Assembly (NCBI RefSeq): GCF_019090165.1
Contig: NZ_JAHRIB010000177.1
Location: 124,001 to 188,000, forward strand
DNA: 64,000 nucleotides
Source of the DNA: Streptomyces sp. BV286
GTDB lineage: Bacteria > Actinomycetota > Actinomycetes > Streptomycetales > Streptomycetaceae
Direction: 5' to 3'
Shown one piece after another: positions 23,391 through 31,400 of this stretch; within the stretch, counting starts at the first letter, position 1, and the number at the start of each line of letters is the position of its first letter. The notes below the pieces were generated by a model. It did not search any database and was not told the DNA's origin. It worked only from the letters and a program-made list of their open reading frames with translations. The position numbers and the translations under genes are program-made.

Positions 23391-24929
23391 ATGGCAGAGC
23401 CGCTGCCCGTCCTGGAGATGACGGGCATAGTCAAAGAATTTCCGGGGGTACGGGCTCTGTCGGGTGTCGACTTCCGTCTCTTCCCCGGCGAGATCCACGC
23501 CCTGATGGGCGAGAACGGCGCGGGAAAATCCACCCTCATCAAGGTGCTGACCGGCGTCTACCCGCTCGACGGCGGCACGGTCACCCTCGACGGGGAGTCC
23601 GTGCGGATCGACAGCCCGCTGCAGGCGCAGCAGGCCGGCATCAGCACGGTCTACCAGGAGGTGAACCTCTGCCCCAACCTGTCGGTGGCGGAGAACATCT
23701 TCATCGGACGTGAACCCACCCGTGCCGGCCGCATCCTGTGGAAGAAGATGCGCAAGGACGCGGCGGAGCTGGTCGACCGGCTCGGCCTCGACATCGACGT
23801 GACCGCGCCCCTGTCCTCGTACCCGCTGGCCGTGCAGCAACTGGTCGCGATCGTACGGTCGGTGGGCACCGGCGACAGCGACGGCTCCGGAGCCGGCACC
23901 AAGGTGCTGGTCCTGGACGAGCCGACGTCCAGCCTCGACCGCGACGAGGTCCTCGAACTGTTCCGCCTGATGCGGCAGCTCAGGGACGAGGGTGTCGCGA
24001 TCCTGTTCGTCTCGCACTTCCTCGACCAGATCTACGAGATCTGCGACCGGATGACCGTCCTGCGCAACGGCACCCTGGTCGGCGAGCACATGGTCGGCGA
24101 CCTCGACCAGGTCGGGCTCGTCCAGCTGATGATCGGCAAGGCCCTGGACCAGCTGGAGGAGCTCCACGACCACCAGTTGCGAGCCGACGTCGGCGAACCG
24201 CTGGTCCAGGCCGACGGCCTCGGCAGGACCGGCGCCATCGCCCCCTTCGACCTGGAGATCAAGAAGGGCGAGGTCGTCGGCCTCGCCGGCCTGCTCGGCT
24301 CCGGCCGCACCGAACTGGCCCGGCTGCTCTTCGGCGCCGACCAGCCGGACAGCGGCAAGGTCAGCATCGGCGGGAAGCACATCTCGATGAGCGCCCCGAA
24401 CGACGCGATCGGCGCGGGCGTCGCGTTCTGCTCGGAGAACCGCAAGGCCGAGGGCCTGGTCCCCGATCTGACGGTCCGGGAGAACATCATCCTGGCCCTC
24501 CAGGCGTCCCGCGGCTGGACCCGGCCCATCCCGGCCGCCCAGCGCGACGAACTCGTCGCCAAGTACATCAAGGCCCTGGACATCCGCCCCGCCAACCCCG
24601 AGGCACGCGTCGGTCAGCTCAGCGGCGGCAACCAGCAGAAGGTGCTGCTCGCCCGCTGGCTCATCACCCAGCCGAAGCTGCTGATCCTCGACGAGCCGAC
24701 ACGCGGTATCGACGTCGGCGCCAAGGCGGAGATCCAGAAACTCGTGGTCTCGCTCTCCGAGGAGGGCATGGCCGTGCTGTACATCGCGGCCGAGCTGGAG
24801 GAGGTGCTCCGGCTGAGTCACACCATCGGCGTGCTGCGCGACCGCAAGCTGGTGGCGCAGATCGCCAACGGGCCCGAGATCACCCCCACCCGGATCCTGG
24901 AGACCATCGCGAGCGGAGAGCACCAGTGA
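23391..24929 (+). CDS. Sugar ABC transporter ATPase with two nucleotide-binding domains
   Basis: A 512-residue YtfR/RbsA-type ATPase. Domain 1 has Walker A GENGAGKST (near residue 41) and Walker B VLVLDEPTSSLD. Domain 2 has the usual degenerate Walker A (GLLGSGRTE), a standard LSGGNQQKVLLARWL signature and Walker B LLILDEPTRGIDVG. In domain 1 the signature is also weak (SSYPLAVQQLVAIVR), as in relatives. ATG 23391 is preceded by GAGGAG (23377-23382); an ATG at 23376 overlaps that site. Its stop overlaps the next start. Confidence 0.93.
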   Translation: MAEPLPVLEMTGIVKEFPGVRALSGVDFRLFPGEIHALMGENGAGKSTLIKVLTGVYPLDGGTVTLDGESVRIDSPLQAQQAGISTVYQEVNLCPNLSVAENIFIGREPTRAGRILWKKMRKDAAELVDRLGLDIDVTAPLSSYPLAVQQLVAIVRSVGTGDSDGSGAGTKVLVLDEPTSSLDRDEVLELFRLMRQLRDEGVAILFVSHFLDQIYEICDRMTVLRNGTLVGEHMVGDLDQVGLVQLMIGKALDQLEELHDHQLRADVGEPLVQADGLGRTGAIAPFDLEIKKGEVVGLAGLLGSGRTELARLLFGADQPDSGKVSIGGKHISMSAPNDAIGAGVAFCSENRKAEGLVPDLTVRENIILALQASRGWTRPIPAAQRDELVAKYIKALDIRPANPEARVGQLSGGNQQKVLLARWLITQPKLLILDEPTRGIDVGAKAEIQKLVVSLSEEGMAVLYIAAELEEVLRLSHTIGVLRDRKLVAQIANGPEITPTRILETIASGEHQ

Positions 24930-26029
24930 CCACCACTCCCCGATGGCGAGCACTGACCCAGCATCACCTGTTCTGGCCGGTCGCCGTGCTGGTCGTCCTG
25001 CTGCTCGTCAACGTTCCCTTCACTCCTGACTTCTTCTCGATCAAGATGACGGACGGCCACCTCTACGGCAGCCTCGTCTCGATCGTGCTGTTCGGCTCGC
25101 CGCTCATCCTGGTGGCCGTCGGTATGACCCTGGTCATCGCCACCGGCGGCATCGACCTCTCGGTCGGCGCGGTGGTCGCGATCACCGGCGCACTGACCTG
25201 TTCGTACATCAGCGACCAGAACGACCAGGGCGCCCTCTCCGGGGTTCTGCTCGCAATGGCGCTGGGCCTGGTGGCCGCGGTCGTCTGCGGCCTCTGGAAC
25301 GGCTTCCTGGTGGCCAGGATGGGCATCCAGCCGATCATCGCCACGCTGATCATCATGGTGGCCGGGCGCGGTGTCGCCCAGCTGATCACCGACGGCCAGA
25401 TCATCACCATCAACAGCGAGCCGTACAAGCTGATCGGTGGCGGCTACTGGCTGACGCTGCCCTTCTCCATCTTCGTGGTGGCCGCCGTGGTCGCCGTCAC
25501 CGTCGCCCTGACCCGTCGTACGGCCCTCGGCCTGCTCGTCGAGTCGGTCGGCGGCAACGCCGAGGCCAGCCGCCTGGTCGGCATCCGGTCCCGGCGCATC
25601 AAGATCATGGTGTACGTGTTCTGCGCGCTGTGCGCCGGCATCGCGGGCCTCATGATCAGCTCCAACACCTCGGCCGCCGACGGCAACAACGCGGGTCTGT
25701 GGATCGAGCTCGACGCCATCCTCGCCGTGGTCATCGGCGGCACGTCGCTGCTCGGCGGGCGGTTCTCCATCGGCGGCACGGTCGTCGGCGCCCTGGTCAT
25801 CCAGACCCTCACCACCACGATCTACACCATCGGCGTGCCGACCCAGACCAACCTGGTCTTCAAGGCCGCCGTCGTCATCGTCGTCTGTCTGCTCCAGTCC
25901 CCGAAGTTCCGCGCCAAGGTGTTCGGCGCCGGCGGCTTCGGCGGGAAGCGAGGCGCCAAGCAGGCCACCGCGGCTCCGGCGGAGACCGCCCCGGCGCCCG
26001 AGGCCGTTCGCAAGATGGAGGTGTCGTGA
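24926..26029 (+). CDS. Sugar ABC permease (YtfT-like)
   Basis: A 367-residue permease with about nine membrane helices, a conserved TGGIDLSVGAVVAITGAL segment and an ILAVVIGGTSLLGGRFSIGG segment. The last ~45 residues are a Lys/Ala/Pro-rich cytoplasmic tail. It starts at GTG 24926 within a GTGA overlap, and its TGA overlaps the ATG of the partner permease (TGATG). Confidence 0.92.
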   Translation: MTTTPRWRALTQHHLFWPVAVLVVLLLVNVPFTPDFFSIKMTDGHLYGSLVSIVLFGSPLILVAVGMTLVIATGGIDLSVGAVVAITGALTCSYISDQNDQGALSGVLLAMALGLVAAVVCGLWNGFLVARMGIQPIIATLIIMVAGRGVAQLITDGQIITINSEPYKLIGGGYWLTLPFSIFVVAAVVAVTVALTRRTALGLLVESVGGNAEASRLVGIRSRRIKIMVYVFCALCAGIAGLMISSNTSAADGNNAGLWIELDAILAVVIGGTSLLGGRFSIGGTVVGALVIQTLTTTIYTIGVPTQTNLVFKAAVVIVVCLLQSPKFRAKVFGAGGFGGKRGAKQATAAPAETAPAPEAVRKMEVS

Positions 26030-27066
26030 TGACCACGACCACCCAGAAGCCCCCGGCGCCGGACAGCCGTACGACGAGCAGGATCGCCGGGCTGCTCGGC
26101 GACCGCCGCCTGCCCGTCCTGGTGACGGCCACGCTCTTCCTGGCGATGTACGTCATCGGTCTGAGCCGGTACCAGAACTACGGGTTCGGCGAACCGCAGG
26201 TCTTCATGAACCTGTTCATCGACAACGGCTATCTGCTGGTCGCCGCCGTCGGTGCCACCTTCGTCATCCTGTCCGGCGGCATCGACCTCTCCGTCGGTTC
26301 CGTGATCGGCTTCACGACCATGTTCACGGCATGGCTGGTGGAGCGTCAGGGCCTGCCGATCCTGGTGGTCATACCCATGGCGCTCGCCGTGGGCGCCTTC
26401 GGCGGCTTCCTGATGGGCTATGTGATCCACAACTTCGAGATCCAGCCCTTCATCGTGACCCTCGCGGGCCTCTTCCTCTTCAGGGGCCTGTGCCTGGTCA
26501 TCAGCAAGGAGTCCATCTCCATCAGCGACTCCTCGGTGAGCAGCATGGCGCAGACCCAGGTGTCACTGGGCGGGGCCTTCCTGTCGATCGGGGCCATCAT
26601 CGCGCTGGTCGTGCTGGCCGCGGCCTTCTACGTCCTGCACTACACGCGCTTCGGCCGCCGGGTGTACGCGATCGGCGGCAACGAGCAGTCGGCCCTGCTG
26701 ATGGGTCTTCCGCAGGGCGGCACGAAGATCGCCGTGTACACGATGAGCGGCTTCTGTTCGGCGCTCGCCGGGCTGCTGTTCACCCTGTACATCCAGTCCG
26801 GTGACCCGCTGCACGCCACCGGCATGGAGCTCGACGCGATCGCCGCCGTCGTCATCGGCGGCACGCTCCTCACCGGCGGGTCCGGCTATGTGATCGGCAC
26901 CCTGTTCGGTGTCCTCGTCCTCGGTCTCATCAAGAGCCTCATCCAGTTCGAGGGCACGCTGAGCTCGTGGTGGACGAAGATCGCGACGGGCGTGCTGCTC
27001 TGCGCGTTCATCCTGATCCAGCGGGCCATGACCAGCCGCAAGAAGGCCGGAGCGGGCGGGACCTGA
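26029..27066 (+). CDS. Sugar ABC permease (YjfF-like)
   Basis: A 345-residue partner permease with the same landmarks (SGGIDLSVGSVIGFTTMF, AAVVIGGTLLTGGSGYVIG) and a short Pro-rich N-terminus. Two different permeases with one fused ATPase and one binding protein is the YtfQRT-YjfF arrangement. It is the last gene of the operon; a strong hairpin follows at 27093-27132. Confidence 0.92.
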   Translation: MTTTTQKPPAPDSRTTSRIAGLLGDRRLPVLVTATLFLAMYVIGLSRYQNYGFGEPQVFMNLFIDNGYLLVAAVGATFVILSGGIDLSVGSVIGFTTMFTAWLVERQGLPILVVIPMALAVGAFGGFLMGYVIHNFEIQPFIVTLAGLFLFRGLCLVISKESISISDSSVSSMAQTQVSLGGAFLSIGAIIALVVLAAAFYVLHYTRFGRRVYAIGGNEQSALLMGLPQGGTKIAVYTMSGFCSALAGLLFTLYIQSGDPLHATGMELDAIAAVVIGGTLLTGGSGYVIGTLFGVLVLGLIKSLIQFEGTLSSWWTKIATGVLLCAFILIQRAMTSRKKAGAGGT

Positions 27067-27092
27067 CGGTCCGTCCGTCCGCGGCAGCTCCC

Positions 27093-27132
27093 ACGGCGAG
27101 GGGCCATCTCTTCGGAGGTAGCCCCTCGCCGT
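27093..27132 (+). terminator. Terminator of the sugar importer operon
   Basis: ACGGCGAGGGGC (27093-27104) pairs perfectly with GCCCCTCGCCGT (27121-27132) around a 16-nt loop, 26 bp after the last stop, followed by TTCC. Confidence 0.75.
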
Positions 27133-27217
27133 TTCCGTTGCCGCAGTCGTGGGCGCTGCGAGTGGCGTGGGCGATGCGAAGGGCGTGGGTGAGGTGGATG
27201 ACGCGGGTGACGCGGCC

Positions 27218-27802
27218 TCAGGCACGCAGTCCGTTCAGCAGCCGGTCCAGGGCCATCTCCGTCTGTGACCGGGCCTGTGGGTCCCCGGACCGGGCCAGCC
27301 ACAGCACGGCCTCGTTCATCGCTCCCGACAGCAGACGTGCCAGGGGCTCCACCGGCTGGTCGTCGATGATCCCGGCCTCCACGAGGGCCTGGAGCGCCTC
27401 GGTCAGGTGCCGGGCGGAGGACTCCTCGTCCATGGCCCGCCACTCGTCCCAGCCGAGCGTGGTCGGGGCGTCCACGAGCAGGATCCGGCGCACCGCGGGG
27501 TCGGACCCGGCGGCCAGGAAGGCCCGGCAGCCGGCCCGCAGTTGCTCCCACGGGTCCTCGTACCGCCCGGCGGCCTCCGCGACGCGCTCGCCCAGTTCGT
27601 GCTGCACCTGCGCGACCACGGCCCGGAAGAGTCCCGCCTTGCTCTCGAAGTGGTGGTAGGCGGCGCCCTTGGTGACCCCGGCGGCCCGAGCCACCTCCGC
27701 GAGCACCACGTCGTGATAGCCGTCGGCGGCGAACCGCCGCCTCCCCTCGGCCAGCAGCGCCCGTCGTGTCGCCGCCCGCTGCTCGGCCCTGCTGACAGCC
27801 AT
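27218..27802 (-). CDS. TetR-family repressor
   Basis: A 194-residue regulator. N-terminal helix-turn-helix VARAAGVTKGAAYHHFESKA (about residues 37-56), with an all-helical ligand domain after it. It is divergent from a VOC-domain gene with only 120 bp between them. Two copies of CATACCC-N-GGGTATG lie in that gap (27826-27840, 27857-27871), so it very probably represses both itself and its neighbour. Confidence 0.92.
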   Translation of the reverse strand: MAVSRAEQRAATRRALLAEGRRRFAADGYHDVVLAEVARAAGVTKGAAYHHFESKAGLFRAVVAQVQHELGERVAEAAGRYEDPWEQLRAGCRAFLAAGSDPAVRRILLVDAPTTLGWDEWRAMDEESSARHLTEALQALVEAGIIDDQPVEPLARLLSGAMNEAVLWLARSGDPQARSQTEMALDRLLNGLRA

Positions 27803-27825
27803 CCGTGCTCCGCCCCTCGAGTTCG

Positions 27826-27871
27826 CATACCCAGGGTATGTTAACGTCCACTTTCACATACCCCGGGTATG
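27826..27871. promoter_or_regulatory. Twin TetR operators
   Basis: CATACCC-A-GGGTATG (27826-27840) and CATACCC-C-GGGTATG (27857-27871) are perfect 7-bp-arm inverted repeats. Their centres are 31 bp apart, about three helical turns, which puts both dimers on one DNA face. They lie between the divergent TetR and VOC genes. Confidence 0.85.
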
Positions 27872-27922
27872 CGAAATGGACCGTGCGTGCGGAGCAGGCA
27901 CGCCAAGCGGAGGAGAGATGTC

Positions 27923-28357
27923 ATGAAGAGCCGGCTCGGCGGTTTCTACCCGGTGATCGCCACCCGTGACGTGGCGGCGTCGCGCGACTTCTACACCCGT
28001 CACTTCGGGTTCGGGACGACCTTCGAGGCGGACTGGTACGTGAGCCTGCGGCACACCGCCGTCCCGCGGTACGAACTCGCCCTGCTCGACCACACCCACC
28101 CGAGCATCCCCGAGGGGTACCGCGTCCCCGTCCGGGGCGGCCTTCTGCTCAACTTCGAGGTCGACGACGTGGACGCCGAGCACCACCGGCTGGTCGAGGG
28201 GGCGGGCCTGCCCGTACTGCTCTCCCTGCGCACGGAGGAGTTCGGGCAGCGCCACTTCATCGTCTCCGCGCCGGACGGGGTGATGGTCGACGTGATCACC
28301 CCGGTCCCGGCCACCGGCGAGTACGCCGGGCAGTACGTCGAGGGCCGGGGCGAATGA
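27923..28357 (+). CDS. VOC (glyoxalase/bleomycin-resistance) family protein
   Basis: A 144-residue vicinal-oxygen-chelate protein with two beta-alpha-beta-beta-beta repeats (GGFYPVIATRDVAASRDFYT at the start, RHFIVSAPDGVMVDVITPV near the end). Members are lyases, isomerases, dioxygenases or drug-binding proteins; the metal ligands are incomplete, so binding or resistance is as likely as catalysis. Start: ATG 27923 with GGAGGAGAG at 27910-27918. It is controlled by the divergent TetR protein through the twin operators. Confidence 0.85.
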   Translation: MKSRLGGFYPVIATRDVAASRDFYTRHFGFGTTFEADWYVSLRHTAVPRYELALLDHTHPSIPEGYRVPVRGGLLLNFEVDDVDAEHHRLVEGAGLPVLLSLRTEEFGQRHFIVSAPDGVMVDVITPVPATGEYAGQYVEGRGE

Positions 28358-28358
28358 A

Positions 28359-28393
28359 GGCGGCGCCCGGGGCTCAGAGCCCCGGGCGCCGCC
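28359..28393. terminator. Bidirectional terminator
   Basis: A 16-bp perfect stem (28359-28374 with 28378-28393) and 3-nt loop CAG, flanked by AA on the left and TT on the right. It separates the VOC gene from the convergent GH43 gene. Confidence 0.85.
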
Positions 28394-28416
28394 TTCTGCG
28401 GGTGGTGCGCCGACTG

Positions 28417-31400
28417 TCAGCCGAACACGATGCCGTAGGCCTTCGTGCCGGTGCGGTTGTCGTAGACGACGTCGCCGGTGGACTTCTTCCAGATCCTCAT
28501 GCGGTAGGTGTCGGGTGAGTCGGTGATGGTGATGCGGAAGGCGTATCCGTCCTTGCCGTCGACCTTGCCCGAGCCCTGGTACTGGGCCTCGTCACGGGTG
28601 ACGACCAGCCAGTCGGAGCCGGTGGAGCGGAACGACAGCTTGCCGGCCGCGTAGTCGAAGGTCGCGTTGCCGCTGGGGACGGTGTCCTTCGCCTTCTTGT
28701 ACGCGGCGCCGAAGGAGAAGCCCGCCAGGCTCGTCAGCTTCGGATTGGCCGGGTAGGAGCCGGCCGGCGAGGAGATGACACCGACGCCGGCGATCGGACC
28801 GGCCGAGCGGTCGTAGACGACGAGTTCGGGCAGCCGGGTGCTGTCCTTGCCGCCGTCGTCGTCCGTGACGGTGACCACCGGACGGTGGATGCCCGCCTTC
28901 CGGTAGGTGTGCGTGGCCTCGCAACCGGTGGCGGTGACCTTGCCCGCGGCCGGTTCGGTGCCGTCCTTCCAGTCGACCGTGCAGGTCTGGGTGTCCTTGG
29001 AACCCAGGTCGGTGAACAGGGCCTTGACGGTCGCGGCCCTGTCGACGGACACCGCGGAGGCGGGACCCGTCGCCGAGGTGATCACCGGGGCCGAGTTGTC
29101 CACGGTGACGGTGAGCGTGTCACTGCCGCGGCCACCGGTCAGCGTGACCTCGTACGTGCCGTTGTCGGTGCAGGTGATCGACGTGAGGACGGCGTCGGGG
29201 TCGGCGAAGGTGCAGGGCGCTCCGGCCTCCACCGTCCACTTCGGCCTGCCCGCCCCGGAGATCGTGCCGGTGACGGGGATCGCGCCGCCCTCGGTGCCCA
29301 TGGCGTCCGGGCCGGCCCGGACCACGGTGACCGGGTCGATGCTCGACAGCGTCGGGACGACCTTCTTGATCAGCCCGTCGGCGTCGAACTCCAGCTTGTC
29401 GATGGTCGTTTCGCGGTTCGTGCCGTCTCCGCCCGGGATGGCGAAGCGGTGGTAGGCGACGTACCAGTCGTCGGTGTTCGGCACCTTGACCACCGAGTGG
29501 TGGCCGGGTCCCTTGATGCCCAGCGACAGGTCCTTCTCCAGGATCACGCCCCGCTTGGTCCACGGGCCCGTGGGCGAGGAGCCGGTCGCGTAGGCGACGC
29601 GGTAGTTCTCGTCCCGGGTGTCGTTCTCCGACCACATGAAGTAGTAGGTGCCCTTGCGCTTGATGACGAAGGTGCCCTCGTTGTAGCCGCTGGGGGTCAT
29701 GTCGGTGACCTTCGAGGCGTCGAAGGAGACCATGTCGTCGTTCAGCGGGACGGCGTACGCCCTGCCGTTGCCCCAGTAGAGGTACGGCGTGCCGTCGTCG
29801 TCGGTGAAGGCCGCCGGGTCGATCATCTGGCCCGGGTACTGGCCCGCCTTCAGCAGCGGCTTGCCCAGCGCGTCCTTGAACGGGCCCGTGGGCGAGTCGG
29901 ACACGGCGACACCGATGTTCGCGTCGGCGCAGAAGTAGAAGTAGTACTTGCCGTTCCGCTCCTCGATCGCCGGTGCCCAGGCCCTGCTGTCGGCCCAGCT
30001 CACGTCGGGACCGAGGTCGAGGATGACGCCGTGGTCCTTCCAGTGCACCAGGTCCTTGGAGGAGTACGCCTTGAACTGCGTGCCGCTCCAGCCGGGGAAG
30101 CCGTCGGTGGTCGGGTAGATGTAGAAGGTGTCGCCGAACCGCGCGATGTTCGGGTCGGCGTTGAGACCCGGCAGCACCGGGCTCTTCATCTCCAGGGCCC
30201 GGACCGTCCAGGTGCGCTTCTCGCCGTCGGAGCCGGTCACCTCGTACTTCACCGGTTCGGTGAAGTCGTGCAGGGTGCCGGAGGCGGGGCTGATGGTCGC
30301 GCCGTGGGCGAGGCCGAACTCCGGTGCCAGGGCGGTGACATCACTGCCCTCGGCCAGCGGGAGGGTGATCCTGCTGTCCGCGTCGTCGATGATCGCGTCG
30401 ACCTTGAGCGCGGGGTGGGTCGCCGAGGCGATGCCCGTGGTGTTCCCGCTCAGCTCCAGGACCTCGGTGGGCGACAGGGCCCGGTTGTAGATCCGGAAGT
30501 CGTCGACCTCGCCGCCGAAGTACGGGTCGGGGCCGTACATGGACCTGCCGATGTAGCCGGAGTAGCCCTTCGACGCGTCGTACAGCTCGGACGGCTTGAT
30601 GGTGACGCCGGTCGCCCGGGCCGCCTCGACGCCGTCCACGTAGAGGATCGCCGTCCCGGTCGCGCTGTTCACGGTCACGGTGACGTGCTGCCACGTGCCG
30701 GGGGTGAGCCGCGAGCCGCCGGTCATCTGCTTCTCGCCCGACCAGGTGGCCTTGGTGATCGCGGAGAACAGCTTGCCGCCGCCGTTGGACGGAGTGGCGA
30801 AGAGGTACTTGTCGCTGTCGGGGCCCAGGCCGAAGAGCCACTGGAAGTTGTCCCCGCCCTTCCACTTGGCGTACGTGGAGACGGTGACGCTGTCGGCGCC
30901 CTTCAGCACGCCGTTCGGGATCCTGACGTACGGCGAGTCGGAGCTGCTGGAGCCGCCCGACATCCTGAACGAGCCGCCGTCCACGCCGGTCCCGAAGTCG
31001 GGCGTACGGACGTAGGTGCCGTGGTAGCCGTGACCGCTGGAGTCACGGGCGATGCTGCCGCCGCTCTCGTCGAAGTCGTAGCGCAGGAGCAGGTCGGCCG
31101 GGACCTCGGGGCCCTCCGCCGAGACCGTGACCTCGGCCTCGGCCCTGAGGGAGGCGCCGTCCGGCAGGCTGCCCTTCACCGTGAAGGTCCCGGCCTGCGC
31201 GTACGCCGACGCGGGGACGTCGTCCCAGGTGACGGAGACCGGCCGCTTGACGCCGTCGGCGTACTCGGCGATGACCGTGGCGGGCAGGACCGGTGCGTCA
31301 CCGATGCCCGTCGTCACCTCGACGTCCTCGACGGACTCGACGAGCTGGTCCGACTGGTAGGCCTTCAGCAGCCGGTCGTACTCGGCCTGGGTGACCGGAA

